From positions 1,302,001-1,366,000 of the forward strand of contig NZ_CP148048.1 of the NCBI RefSeq assembly GCF_037482165.1: a stretch of DNA of 64,000 nucleotides. The letters are read 5' to 3'. Shown in pieces: positions 17,796-27,217 of the stretch. A program made the translations under genes and the position numbers. Below the pieces are notes generated by a model, which was not told the DNA's origin, searched no databases, and worked only from the letters and a program-made list of their open reading frames with translations. Each line of letters starts with the position of its first letter. Position 1 is the stretch's first letter. This stretch comes from Parvimonas micra (lineage in GTDB: Bacteria > Bacillota > Clostridia > Tissierellales > Peptoniphilaceae).

Positions 17796-18100
17796 TACAA
17801 TTGTTCCCGTCAGACCTACTTTTGTTTACAAGTAAACAAAGTTATGAGATTTCTCCACTTCACTCAGCTTTGCTTCGTTTCGGTCGAAATGACGTGTCGA
17901 GATATTTTCTTTGCAAAGTACTATGACGATAAATTTTTTATTTTAAATAATTTTTTATTATCTTTTGAAGTTTATTTAACATTCACGTCTAGCCCTAGAA
18001 CAAAGAACTCCCCTTTTTACGTCATCTTGAGCGAAGTGTAACGTAGTCGAAAGATCTCACATTTTTGTTGAAAACAAAAGTGAATGTATCGTAGATACAT
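17796..18100. repeat. 305-bp direct repeat, copy A
   Basis: Nearly identical to 18270-18574. The unit carries arms resembling each other in inverted orientation: TGAGATTTCTCCAC...GAAATGACG near its left side and, reversed, TGAGATCTTTCGAC...AGATGACG near its right side. Such hairpin-bearing units resemble non-autonomous mobile or REP-like repeats. No transposase is present. Confidence 0.85.
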
Positions 18101-18186
18101 TCAATATAGAAAGTATTTATAAATTATAAGTTATATCTATTTTTGAGATATAAACTAATATAGTATATCATAGTTAATAGGGCTTT

Positions 18187-18235
18187 ATGAGATCTCTCGA
18201 CTACGCTCGAGATGACGTGTTAGGAGACTTTCTTT
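18187..18235. repeat. Small hairpin repeat related to the 305-bp unit
   Basis: TGAGATCTCTCGACTACGCTCGAGATGACG-like block (here 30 bases within 18187-18220) with an internal palindrome CTCGA...TCGAG, followed by GACTTTCTTTGCA as in the long repeat. Probably a minimal form of the same family. Confidence 0.6.
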
Positions 18236-18269
18236 GCATAGAAAATGACGTAAATTATTTTACTATATA

Positions 18270-18574
18270 TACAATTGACTCCCGCCAGACCTACTTTTGT
18301 TTACAAGTAAACAAAGTTATGAGATTTCTCCACTTCACTCAGCTTTGCTTCGTTTCGGTCGAAATGACGTGTCGAGATATTTTCTTTGCAAAGTACTATG
18401 ACGATAAATTTTTTATTTTAAATAATTTTTTATTATCTTTTGAAGTTTATTTACTATTCACGTCTAGCTCTAAAATGAGTGCTCTCCCTTATACGTCATC
18501 TTGAGCGAAGTGAAACGTAGTCGAAAGATCTCACACTTTTGTTGAAAACAAAAGTGAATGTGTCGTAGATACAT
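18270..18574. repeat. 305-bp direct repeat, copy B
   Basis: Second copy, offset 474 bp from copy A and of equal length. The central ~160 bases are identical by eye; differences cluster in the right third. Confidence 0.85.
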
Positions 18575-18603
18575 AAATAAATCTAACAACTTTCAATTTG
18601 CAT

Positions 18604-18638
18604 AAAAAAAGAATGTTCATATTTCTATAAACATTCTT
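18604..18638 (-). terminator. rny terminator
   Basis: Minus-strand stem AAGAATGT/ACATTCTT followed by seven T, 18 bp past the rny stop. Confidence 0.85.
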
Positions 18639-18655
18639 GTTTTCAAATTTAAAAA

Positions 18656-20191
18656 CTATTTAGCGTAGTCAACAACTCTTGTTTCCCTAATTAAATTTAC
18701 TTTAATTGTTCCAGGATACTCAAGTTCTTCTTGTATTTTCTTAACTATTGCCTTTGAAGTTAACAACATCTTGTCTTCGTCAATAACTTCCGGTTTAACC
18801 AATACTCTTATTTCACGTCCTGCTTGAATTGCAAAAGATTTTTCAATTCCGTCAAATGAATTTGCAATTTCTTCAAGATTTTCCAAACGCTTAATATAAT
18901 TTTCAACAGACTCACGTCTTGCACCCGGTTTTGCAGCTGAAATAGCATCTCCCGCTTGTACCAAAAGTGCCTCAACAGTTGAAGGTTCTACATCATTATG
19001 ATGTGCTTCAATACAATGGATAACTTCACGTTTTTCTTTATATCTTTTAGCCATCTGAACGCCTAATTCTACGTGATTTCCTTCCATTTCGTGATCTATA
19101 GCCTTACCTATATCATGTAATAGACCACCTCTTTTTGCAATCTTAACATCAGCTCCGATATCAGCAGCCAACATTCCTGCCATATGTGCAACTTCTATTG
19201 AATGTTTCAAAACATTTTGTCCATAAGAAGTTCTGTACTTTAATCTTCCTAATAGTTTCACAAGTTCAGGATGTAATCCATGAATATTAGTTTGATCACA
19301 AGCATCTTCTCCCGCAATTCTGATGCTGTTTTCAACTTCTTGTCTTGCTTTTTCAATCATTTCCTCAATTCTTGTTGGGTGAATTCTTCCGTCATTAATC
19401 AATTTTTCAAGAGCAAGTCTTGCAATTTCTCTTCTAACTGGGTCGAATGAAGATAAAACAACCGCTTCAGGTGTATCGTCAATAATCAAATCTACTCCTG
19501 TCAAGCTTTCAAATGTTCTAATATTTCTACCTTCTCTACCTATAATTCTACCCTTCATTTCGTCATTAGGTAAAGTTACAACGCTAACTGTAGATTCTGC
19601 AACTTGATCAGCTGCATATCTTTGAATAGCTGTTCCAATAATATATCTTGCATTTTTTTCTGCATTATCCCTAGCATTTTGTTCAATTTCTCTAATGATA
19701 TTTGCAGCATCTTTTATACTTTCTTGTCTAACTTCTTCAAGTATAATTTCTTTAGCTTCTTCAGATGATATATTGGCAACTCTTTCAAGTTCTTCTTTTT
19801 GCTTTTCAACTAATTTTTCAATTTCAGTTTCTTTAACTTCTAAAGCCTTTAATTCTTTATTTAAACGTTCATTTTTCTTATCTAAATTTTCGTTTTTCTT
19901 GTCTAAATTTTCTTCTTTAGTAATCAAACGACGTTCCAATTTTTGAATTTCGTTTCTTCTCTCTCTGTTTTCCTTATCGCTTTCTTGTCTTATTCTATGA
20001 GCTTCTTCTTTTGCTTCAACTAATTTTTCTTTTTTCTTAGTTTCAGCTTCTTTTATAGCATCTTCAACAATTTTTTTTGCGTGATTTTCGGCACCGTTTA
20101 TAAGTTTTTCTGAAGTAAACCTTCTAAAAACATAGCCAATAATAGTACCAACAATCAAAAAAACAGGAAGTAATATAAATTCCTTTGGCAT
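18656..20191 (-). CDS. rny: Ribonuclease Y
   Basis: 511 residues from ATG at 20191. The frame's upstream ATG at 20212 overlaps the AGGAGG site itself and has none of its own, so the shorter start (12 nt from the site) is preferred. Order: N-terminal membrane anchor (~5-22), long charged coiled coil (~25-200), KH domain with [15 protein letters not shown] (~215-230), and HD domain with [10 protein letters not shown]. Endoribonuclease that starts mRNA decay at the membrane. Confidence 0.97.
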   Translation of the reverse strand: MPKEFILLPVFLIVGTIIGYVFRRFTSEKLINGAENHAKKIVEDAIKEAETKKKEKLVEAKEEAHRIRQESDKENRERRNEIQKLERRLITKEENLDKKNENLDKKNERLNKELKALEVKETEIEKLVEKQKEELERVANISSEEAKEIILEEVRQESIKDAANIIREIEQNARDNAEKNARYIIGTAIQRYAADQVAESTVSVVTLPNDEMKGRIIGREGRNIRTFESLTGVDLIIDDTPEAVVLSSFDPVRREIARLALEKLINDGRIHPTRIEEMIEKARQEVENSIRIAGEDACDQTNIHGLHPELVKLLGRLKYRTSYGQNVLKHSIEVAHMAGMLAADIGADVKIAKRGGLLHDIGKAIDHEMEGNHVELGVQMAKRYKEKREVIHCIEAHHNDVEPSTVEALLVQAGDAISAAKPGARRESVENYIKRLENLEEIANSFDGIEKSFAIQAGREIRVLVKPEVIDEDKMLLTSKAIVKKIQEELEYPGTIKVNLIRETRVVDYAK

Positions 20192-20365
20192 TAGTCTTAC
20201 ACACCTCCTCATATTAAATTTTCAAGTTACAATTATCAAATTATTATTCCTTAAAAGTAAATGTGATTACTCACAATTACTATTTTACAACTTTTTCAGT
20301 ATTTTGTCAATTTAAAAAAACGTATAAAAATGTATTAATTTTGATAATGTATTTTAATTAAATTC

Positions 20366-20388
20366 AAAAAAAGACGGTATAAACCGTC
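20366..20388 (-). terminator. Terminator of the udk-ybaK-mobA-like run
   Basis: Stem GACGGT/ACCGTC (20373-20388) followed by seven T on the minus strand, immediately past the stop codon at 20390. Confidence 0.8.
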
Positions 20389-20389
20389 A

Positions 20390-20989
20390 TTAATCTTTAT
20401 TTATTGTCAATAATTTCTTTTTAAATTCTTCCAATTCTTTTATAGTATTTAAGTTTTCAAATATATTTTTATCATCAAAATTTTTCCATTCTTCATATTC
20501 TAAAAATTTAAAATTACTATCTTCAATAAATTTTACAAATTTTAGATTATCTTTAATTAATTCTTCTCTTAAATTTTCTTTTAAAGAATTTTTATAGATT
20601 CCATTCATAGGTAATATTTTTCCACCTTTTGAAAGACAAACTAAGCCATCAAAATCTTTATCTAATTTTGAAATCAAAAATCTAATAAACTTTTCATCCA
20701 TATTTGGCATATCACATGCAGTCAAAAATGAAAATTCATTATTTGAATAACAAAGCCCACTATGAAGTCCAGCCATTGGACCTTTTTTGTAAAAGATGTC
20801 CCTCACAACTCTTACTTTTACATCTTTATAATGATCTTTATTATTAGAAACGACAACTATATCGTCAAAAAGATTTTTTAACGCTTCTATTGAATTGTGT
20901 ATCAGATACTTTTCTTCAATTTCAATATACTCTTTAGGAAAAGTCATTCTTATAGAATTACCCCCTGCAAGTATTATACAATTTATCAT
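20390..20989 (-). CDS. MobA-like NTP transferase
   Basis: 199 residues. N-terminal LAGGNSIRM nucleotide-binding motif (~7-15), GPMAGLHSGL (~70-79), and the metal-site ACDMPNMD (~92-99). The family includes molybdenum cofactor guanylyltransferase and related nucleotidyltransferases. No other molybdenum-cofactor gene is in the window, so the specific role is open. The start overlaps the ybaK stop by one base. Confidence 0.8.
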   Translation of the reverse strand: MINCIILAGGNSIRMTFPKEYIEIEEKYLIHNSIEALKNLFDDIVVVSNNKDHYKDVKVRVVRDIFYKKGPMAGLHSGLCYSNNEFSFLTACDMPNMDEKFIRFLISKLDKDFDGLVCLSKGGKILPMNGIYKNSLKENLREELIKDNLKFVKFIEDSNFKFLEYEEWKNFDDKNIFENLNTIKELEEFKKKLLTINKD

Positions 20990-21450
20990 TACTCTACCAC
21001 CAAATCAGCAAAATCTGCATCACAAAAGTCTGCAAATTCAATAGGATTTACTATAATTGAATTTCTAACTTTTCCAGCACTTACAAGAAATTTCTCCATA
21101 TTTTTTGCAGTTTCATCAAAAACAGTTTTAAATTTAGTCTTCATTCCAACAGGACTACATCCGCCATGAACATAACCTGTTAAAGGTTCTAAATCTTTTT
21201 GTAAAATCATTCTAATACTCTTTAGTTTTAAAAATTTACTTGCTTTTTTCAAATCCAAATGTGCGTCAATAGGAATAACACAGACATAATGATTTTTATC
21301 ACTTCCTTCTAGAACAAGTGTCTTAAAGCATATATTTCTATCTATTCCAATTTCTTCAAATTCTTTGTCTTCATCTCTAACTACAAATTCATATTTTATT
21401 TTTTTACTATCTAAAATTCTACATACATTTGTCTTACTATTTTTTTTCAT
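20989..21450 (-). CDS. ybaK: YbaK/EbsC-family Cys-tRNA(Pro) deacylase
   Basis: 153 residues, the usual size of this single-domain trans-editing protein. Marks: KTLVLEGSDKNHYVCVIP, DLKKASKFLKLK (the catalytic Lys region), and GYVHGGCSPVGMK (~92-104). It hydrolyses Cys mischarged on tRNA-Pro. The start overlaps udk by 14 nt, so the two are coupled. In a row with tyrS and udk. Confidence 0.94.
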   Translation of the reverse strand: MKKNSKTNVCRILDSKKIKYEFVVRDEDKEFEEIGIDRNICFKTLVLEGSDKNHYVCVIPIDAHLDLKKASKFLKLKSIRMILQKDLEPLTGYVHGGCSPVGMKTKFKTVFDETAKNMEKFLVSAGKVRNSIIVNPIEFADFCDADFADLVVE

Positions 21451-22075
21451 TTTTATCCAAAAAAGTCTTTAAATGTTGAACCAACATCTTAATGGCAGGA
21501 GTGTTTTCTCCACCACGAGGAATGATTATATCTGCATGCTTTTTACTCGGCTCAACAAATTCCTCATGCATTGGTTTAACAGTATTTTGATATTGACTTA
21601 AAATACTTTCAAGACTTCTTCCTCTCTTTTTAGTATCTCTTAAAATTCTTCTTATAAGTCTTTCATCTGCATCTGCATCTACATAAACCTTTAAGTCCAT
21701 AAGCTCTCTAAGTTTTGGATCTTCCAAAATTAAAATCCCTTCAATTATTATTACAGGCTTTGGATATACTCTCAAAGTTTCTTTGCTTCTAGTATGAATT
21801 GTATAATCATAAATCGGTAAATCTACAGCTTTACCAGATTTTAAAATCTTTATATCTTCAATAAGTTTAGAAGTTTCAAAAGACTTTGGATGGTCATAGT
21901 TTAACTTTGCTCTTTCTTCTAAAGTCTTATCATCATTTGCCCAATAATAAAAATCATGGCTAATCATAACAATTTCGTCTTTAAATTGTTCTTTCAACTT
22001 TTCAACAATAGTAGTCTTGCCAGAGGCAGAACCTCCGGCAATACCTACCACATAAATATCTTCTTTTTTCATCAA
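21437..22075 (-). CDS. udk: Uridine kinase
   Basis: 212 residues. Walker A GIAGGSASGKTT (~11-22), DHPKSFET substrate motif, YDYTIHTR (~94-101), and VDADADERLIRRILRD. Phosphorylates uridine and cytidine in pyrimidine salvage. Lies 6 bp after tyrS and overlaps ybaK, so it should share the tyrS T-box control. Confidence 0.96.
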   Translation of the reverse strand: MMKKEDIYVVGIAGGSASGKTTIVEKLKEQFKDEIVMISHDFYYWANDDKTLEERAKLNYDHPKSFETSKLIEDIKILKSGKAVDLPIYDYTIHTRSKETLRVYPKPVIIIEGILILEDPKLRELMDLKVYVDADADERLIRRILRDTKKRGRSLESILSQYQNTVKPMHEEFVEPSKKHADIIIPRGGENTPAIKMLVQHLKTFLDKNEKK

Positions 22076-22081
22076 AATCCC

Positions 22082-23308
22082 CTATAAAGCAATTACTCTG
22101 TGATATACTTTTTTACCTTTTTTAATAACAATTTCTTCTAAATTTAAAGAAACTTTTGTGTTTGTATCTGTTATTTTTTCTCCATTTAAAGAAATTCCAC
22201 CTTGTTCTATAAGTCTTCTAGCTTCTCCATTAGACTTTGAAAGTCCACAAGTTCTAATCAAGTCTAAAATTCCTATTTCTTCATTTTCAAAATCCGATTT
22301 TTTAATTTCTGTTGAAGGCATATTTTCATCTAAAAGTTCTCCACTGAATAATGCTCTTGAAGTTTCCAATGCTTTTTTAGCCTTTTCTTCACCATGAATA
22401 ATCTTAGTTACTTCAAAAGCTAAAATTTCTTTTGCTTCATTTATTCTTTCATCTTTGTATTTTCCTAATTCTCTACATTTTTCAGTTGGTAGGAAAGTTA
22501 GCATAAGTAAAAACTTTTCAACATCTCTATCATCAACATTTCTCATATATTGGAAAAGCTCATAAGGAGAAGTTTTTTCTTCATCCAACCAAACAGCACC
22601 TTTTTGAGATTTACCCATTTTAACACCGTCAGCAGTTGTTAAAAGTTTAAAAGTCATAGCATAAACCTTATCTTGTTCAAGTTTTCTAACAAGGTCATAT
22701 CCACCAAGTATATTACTCCATTGGTCACTACCACCTAATTGCAATTTACAACCATGTTTTCTGTATAGGTATAAGAAATCATAACTTTGCATTAACATAT
22801 ATGAAAATTCAAAGAATGTAAGACCTTTTTCCATTCTGTTTTTATAAGCATCACAAGTTAGCATTTTATTTACACTAAAATGAACTCCTACTTCTTTCAT
22901 AAATTTTATAAAATTCAAATCCAAAAGCCAATCTTTATTATTTTCTATAATAGCATTTCCATCTGAAAAATCAATAAATCTTGAAAGTTGTTCAAAAAAT
23001 CTTTTTGCATTATGATTAATTTGTTCTTCAGTCATTACCATTCTCATATCGCTTCTGCCAGAAGGGTCGCCTATCATTGTAGTCCCACCACCTAAAAGCG
23101 CAATTGGAATATGACCATAGTTTTGCATTCTCTTCATAACCATAATTTGAATAAAATGACCAATTGTCAAACTATCCGCCGTTGCATCAAAACCTATATA
23201 AAACTTTACTCTTTCTTTAGACAATAACTCCTTTAATTCATCTTCATAAGTAGCTTGTTCAAAATATCCTCTATCTACAAGCTCTTCAAAAATATTCTTG
23301 TATTCCAT
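22082..23308 (-). CDS. tyrS: Tyrosyl-tRNA synthetase
   Basis: 408-residue class I synthetase. The HIGH motif reads SLTIGHF (~47), the KMSKS motif reads KMGKS (~232), and a C-terminal S4 RNA-binding domain (~345-405) is present. AGGAGG precedes the ATG. First gene of tyrS-udk-ybaK-mobA-like. Controlled by a compact T-box leader and a consensus promoter. Confidence 0.97.
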   Translation of the reverse strand: MEYKNIFEELVDRGYFEQATYEDELKELLSKERVKFYIGFDATADSLTIGHFIQIMVMKRMQNYGHIPIALLGGGTTMIGDPSGRSDMRMVMTEEQINHNAKRFFEQLSRFIDFSDGNAIIENNKDWLLDLNFIKFMKEVGVHFSVNKMLTCDAYKNRMEKGLTFFEFSYMLMQSYDFLYLYRKHGCKLQLGGSDQWSNILGGYDLVRKLEQDKVYAMTFKLLTTADGVKMGKSQKGAVWLDEEKTSPYELFQYMRNVDDRDVEKFLLMLTFLPTEKCRELGKYKDERINEAKEILAFEVTKIIHGEEKAKKALETSRALFSGELLDENMPSTEIKKSDFENEEIGILDLIRTCGLSKSNGEARRLIEQGGISLNGEKITDTNTKVSLNLEEIVIKKGKKVYHRVIAL

Positions 23309-23322
23309 AAAATCCTCCTATA

Positions 23323-23457
23323 AAAAAAGACCTAAAACTGTGAAAGGACGACTTATCGTGGTACCACCTTTCTTCGCATAGGCCTCATATTGTTTAAGCA
23401 CAATTACTTTTGAGCTCCTGTGTTGTAAGCACAATCAATGCTCAGTATTAAATATCG
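23323..23457 (-). promoter_or_regulatory. tyrS T-box leader with a very short stem I
   Basis: T-box core AAGGTGGTACCACG at 23357-23370, followed by a seven-T run (23323-23329). Only ~34 nt of stem I are present: stem TGAGC/GCTCA (23440-23444 with 23411-23415) capped by TGTG-CTTACAA-CACA (23419-23433). Its 7-nt loop shows a Tyr specifier UAC (23425-23427) followed by A. The distal stem I elements seen in the thrS leader are missing. A possible stem II follows (ATTGT/ACAAT). The exact terminator pairing is not resolved. Confidence 0.8.
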
Positions 23458-23462
23458 AAATA

Positions 23463-23491
23463 ATTATATAAAAAATAGCCGAAAAAGTCAA
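23463..23491 (-). promoter_or_regulatory. tyrS promoter
   Basis: Minus strand -35 TTGACT (23486-23491), 17-bp spacer, -10 TATAAT (23463-23468). It fixes the leader start near 23456, so stem I cannot extend further upstream. Confidence 0.85.
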
Positions 23492-24157
23492 CTACATTTC
23501 TATCTTTTTAACTCTATCGTCATCAAAAATTAAATCTTCCAAATGTTCTCTTTCAAAATCAAGAGGAACTACAGTATAAAATCTAACTATTACAGATCTA
23601 CTCTTCTTAACAACTTCTACATTTTGAATTTCAAGTCTAAATCTTTCTAAACAACTACGAATTTCTCTGATTGTATTAAAACTGTCTTCCAAACTTATTT
23701 CAAAAGTAATAGTCAAATGATCTTTATTCAAAAAAGTATCCTTATGCATCAAAGTTTGAATAATCACAATTAAAAATGTTCCACCAATTGCTACACCATA
23801 AAGTCCTGCTCCCATGGCTAAACCAATTCCAGCAGTCGCCCAGATTCCCGCAGCAGTAGTAAGTCCATTTACGGCATTGTTTTTTATAAAAATAAGTCCT
23901 GCTCCCAAAAAACCAATTCCAGAAACAACTTGTGCAGCAACACGGGCTGCATCGTATTCATCTACATCAAAAAAACCATATTTAGAAACTATTATCATAA
24001 GTGCAGATGCCAAACAAACTATTGCATGAGTTCTAATACCTGCTTCTTTATTTCTACTCTTTCTTTCAAAACCAATTATTGCTCCCATTGAGGTTGCAAG
24101 AATCATTTTTACCAGAAACTCAATATTTTGATAAATAATATCTATATTAATATTCAT
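23492..24157 (-). CDS. MgtC/SapB-family membrane protein
   Basis: 221 residues. Four to five N-terminal membrane segments with the MgtC signature ILATSMGAIIGFERKSRNKEAGIRTH (split ~18-43) and QVVSGIGFLGAGLIF. A soluble C-terminal ACT-like domain spans ~150-221. Members relate to Mg2+ homeostasis or acid survival; the substrate is unproven. Single gene upstream of the tyrS promoter. Confidence 0.92.
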   Translation of the reverse strand: MNINIDIIYQNIEFLVKMILATSMGAIIGFERKSRNKEAGIRTHAIVCLASALMIIVSKYGFFDVDEYDAARVAAQVVSGIGFLGAGLIFIKNNAVNGLTTAAGIWATAGIGLAMGAGLYGVAIGGTFLIVIIQTLMHKDTFLNKDHLTITFEISLEDSFNTIREIRSCLERFRLEIQNVEVVKKSRSVIVRFYTVVPLDFEREHLEDLIFDDDRVKKIEM

Positions 24158-24324
24158 ATAGTGCTCCTAACTTAATTTTAAAATCAAATTTTACTAATTT
24201 AATTATGTGTACTACTAAAAAAAGCTTAATAATTCTTTTTTCATTATTAAACTAATACTATTATCATATAATTATATCATATTTTCACAAAAATTATTAG
24301 TCTTTTATTTATTATTTTTTATGA

Positions 24325-24330
24325 TATAAT
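24325..24330 (+). promoter_or_regulatory. Extended -10 box upstream of the lipoprotein
   Basis: TGATATAAT matches the TGn-TATAAT extended -10. The -35 is poor. It lies 50 bp before the lipoprotein start. Confidence 0.5.
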
Positions 24331-24380
24331 TAGTTTATAGTACAAAAGTGCTAAATATAATATTGGAGGTATTCAATAAT

Positions 24381-25062
24381 ATGATAAAATTTTTTAAAAA
24401 ATGTTTTATCTTTACTTTAGTTACTTTAATTTTTTGCTCTTGTTCAGCAAAAGGAGTAAAAATAGAACAACTAAGCGATAAATCTTTTATCTCAAAAGAA
24501 AAGGCATTTACCATTAAAGAAACTAAGGATAATGAAAATTCTTCTAATTCAAAAAAATATCATTTAGTTATGTATGAGAAAATAAACTCTGGTGCTGGTT
24601 ATATGATATATGAAAATGCAAAAATATCTAAAAAAGATGGAAAAGAATTTATTACAGCTGATAATTTGGATTTAGATTTAGAAATAATAAATGACAAAAC
24701 GATAAAAGACACAAAAAAACAATCTTGAATATAAAGAATCTAAGCAAGGAGAATTCCCTGATAATTTAGATTCAGTTAATAAGATAAAAATTACAGAAGA
24801 TATAAAAAATATTTCCAATAAAAGTTTTATTTCTGATTCAGGAGTTCAGATTGTGTTCGCTGTAACAGAAAATGGACAGGCTAATTTATTTATTAAAGAA
24901 AACGGAAAAGAAACCCACTATTCAAATGCTAATTTAAAACAAGAAAATGGAAAAACTTATATTACTGCTAATGATTTAAAAAATAAATTTGTTTACTCGT
25001 CAATCAGTAAAATCATTGATGAAGACACAAAAGTCGAATATAAATTGAACACTAAAAAATAA
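24381..25062 (+). pseudogene. Two-domain lipoprotein broken by a frameshift in an A7 run
   Basis: ATG at 24381 (GGAGG upstream) starts a signal peptide with a lipobox-like CSC at ~21-23. The frame stops at TGA (24726-24728) after the run of seven A at 24713-24719. Dropping one A restores an open frame to TAA at 25060-25062. The two halves resemble each other: KSFIS and GKEFITADNL in the first, KSFIS and GKTYITANDL in the second, so the intact protein had a tandem repeated domain (~226 residues). It could be a real pseudogene, a slippage-switched gene or a base-call error. Confidence 0.75.
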
Positions 25063-25077
25063 AACACAAAAAAACTT

Positions 25078-25110
25078 AAAGCTCATCTAATTAACTTAGA
25101 TGAGCTTTTT
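25078..25110. terminator. Bidirectional terminator
   Basis: Stem AAAGCTCATCTAA/TTAGATGAGCTTT (25078-25108) with a 5-nt loop and T-runs on both sides, between convergent genes. Confidence 0.88.
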
Positions 25111-25147
25111 GTAAACTTTCAGAGATTATATCAATTCAACAGTTTTT

Positions 25148-27193
25148 CTATCTTGCAATCATATCTTTTGATAAGTCAACACTTTTTATATTATTTCTTG
25201 TAATTGTCCTTGTTGTGAAACCCCAAATATTACTGTACCAATTTTTCTTTTCTTTATCATAGATAAAATGGAACCCTACTGTAGATTCTACAGGAGTAAT
25301 TGATGACAGTTGTGGTGGTTTATTATTTTGAGGATAAGTTGTCTCTTGAACTAATAGATGTCCACCTATATACATTTCATAAGTGTCACCATGTTCTCTA
25401 ATTTCAAAAGAATTGAGGTCAAATTCCATTGATGGATAGCCTCCGACATATTCCCTTCCACTATTTATCAATGACTCTACTCTTCTCTTTTCAACTCCTA
25501 ATGATGGATCTGTCATTATAGTCAATAAACTTGCATCTTTCTTACCTCTTGATTGAACATCTTCTCTCAACAATTCAATAGTCCTTGAAATTGCAACATT
25601 TAAAAGTCTTTTATCTGTAAGAGATGTGCTTACATTTATTTTACCTTCACCAGAATAAGTTACTCCTTCTGATATAGTATAACCCCAAGGCATTTTTGTT
25701 ACTACTTTTAAAACATCTCCCTCTTTTATATTAGTTCCTGATAATTTATTAAATTCTTTTACAGTTAACTCTGTATTTTTATCATTTACAAATAAAATAC
25801 TATTTTCATCTCTTGTTAAAATTTTAAATGAACTTTCTTTTGAATTGGTATCTAGTTTTTCAACTTCATTCGCTAATTGATATTCCGTTCCAGCTCCATA
25901 GGACACAGTTTTAACGCTAGACTTTTCATCATAGAAAAGAGAAAATTCTTCTTTTAATTTCACATTATTATCATAATAGAAAACTGTATATTTGCCAGGA
26001 AATAGTTCATATTCCTTATCTGAAATAGCCTCTTCTTTACCATTTAACAAAATAGAAGTTTGAACCTCTTCATTTTTTTCGACTTTCAACTTTATCGGAT
26101 CTAAACAAATTTTATAATCATCAAAAAGTCCTAAAACTTTTCCACTTTTTTGAAGTCTAACAGGTCTATTACTCTTGTAATTTTCATCTTTCTTTAGATT
26201 TTCAGCATCCTCTTTAAGCCATTTTGTAATTGTAGCTAACTTCGTTTCATCTTCTTCAAACATAGAAATCAAATTTTCTGCCTGATTCTTATCTATGACT
26301 TTATCATTAAAAACAAAGTTTGATGTGTAAAATCCTATTTTTTTAGATTCAACTCCTGATAAAATACCAGGAAGTTTAACTCCAAGTGAATGATATGCCT
26401 TAAGTCCAAAGAAACCAACAGTTGAAATTGCCAAAATTATAGTAAAAGCAAAAATCATCTTTAAAATCTTTGGCACTTTTGGCATATCATACTTAATTGT
26501 CTCTTTTTTCTCTTTATTATCTACTGCCTGATAATACTCTTTTTCTTTAGGTTTATCTTCTGGCTCAGGAGTTTCAATAGGCTTTTCTACTTCATTTTGT
26601 TCAACACTTTGGATTGGTTTTTGAGAAATTTCTTCCTCTTGAGAAATTTCTTTTTCTTCACCATCAGTATCTTTTAAAACTTCTACATTTTTTTCCTTAT
26701 GAGTCTCTTTATTTTTATGTTTAGAGGATTTACTCCCTCTACGACGTCTTTCATGTAGAGGAACGACATTCCCATAAATTAGTTGAAGCCTTTGTGTTTC
26801 TGTTAAAATCGCATCTTCGTCATCTTTATCTTTTTCTTTATTGTTTTCTTCTTTATCTTTTTCTTCGTACTTTTCTTCCTTGTTCTCTTTTTCTTTTTCA
26901 GCCTTTGATGTAATTTCTGCTTTTTCTTCATCGGTTGAAAAAGTATGGTCTTCCACTTCTGAATTAATAAGATTTGATTTAAAGTCTAAATCATCGACTT
27001 TGTCCGTTTCTTGAACTATATTATCCTCTGGTTCTGTAGTGGATTCGAGAACATCTTCTTCAGAAATTTCTTTTTCGGAATATTCTTCTCTCCATTGAGA
27101 ATAGTCTGATAAAATAGACTTGTCAAATCCCCCCTCTGAAAAATTTGAAGAATTTTTTTCAATTTTATTCTTTTTATTATTTTTCTTAGACAC
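25148..27193 (-). CDS. Large single-pass membrane protein, TcaA/YvbJ-like extracellular part
   Basis: 681 residues. Residues ~1-240 are very charged (long Glu/Lys/Asp runs, low complexity) and probably cytosolic; one membrane segment at ~244-267 (IFAFTIILAISTVGFFGL); the remaining ~410 residues are extracellular. The arrangement and segments such as KSGKVLGLFDDYKI and FELFPGKYTVFYYDN-like text recall TcaA/YvbJ proteins linked to envelope and glycopeptide stress, but I see no decisive motif. Followed upstream by pepF with a short gap. Function unknown. Confidence 0.6.
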   Translation of the reverse strand: MSKKNNKKNKIEKNSSNFSEGGFDKSILSDYSQWREEYSEKEISEEDVLESTTEPEDNIVQETDKVDDLDFKSNLINSEVEDHTFSTDEEKAEITSKAEKEKENKEEKYEEKDKEENNKEKDKDDEDAILTETQRLQLIYGNVVPLHERRRRGSKSSKHKNKETHKEKNVEVLKDTDGEEKEISQEEEISQKPIQSVEQNEVEKPIETPEPEDKPKEKEYYQAVDNKEKKETIKYDMPKVPKILKMIFAFTIILAISTVGFFGLKAYHSLGVKLPGILSGVESKKIGFYTSNFVFNDKVIDKNQAENLISMFEEDETKLATITKWLKEDAENLKKDENYKSNRPVRLQKSGKVLGLFDDYKICLDPIKLKVEKNEEVQTSILLNGKEEAISDKEYELFPGKYTVFYYDNNVKLKEEFSLFYDEKSSVKTVSYGAGTEYQLANEVEKLDTNSKESSFKILTRDENSILFVNDKNTELTVKEFNKLSGTNIKEGDVLKVVTKMPWGYTISEGVTYSGEGKINVSTSLTDKRLLNVAISRTIELLREDVQSRGKKDASLLTIMTDPSLGVEKRRVESLINSGREYVGGYPSMEFDLNSFEIREHGDTYEMYIGGHLLVQETTYPQNNKPPQLSSITPVESTVGFHFIYDKEKKNWYSNIWGFTTRTITRNNIKSVDLSKDMIAR

Positions 27194-27217
27194 GAAAAAA
27201 ACCCTCCTTAAATCTTT

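Larger units (their letters stand above)
17650..18655. other. 1-kb gene-free region made largely of repeats
   Basis: No convincing gene on either strand. The main content is a 305-bp direct repeat (17796-18100 and 18270-18574) and a third small related hairpin near 18187-18235. Ends in the rny terminator. Confidence 0.8.

Noticed and set aside
17705..18504. Small plus-strand frames inside the 305-bp repeats
   Set aside because: The same frame appears in both repeat copies only because the DNA is duplicated; no ribosome-binding site or signal of protein selection.
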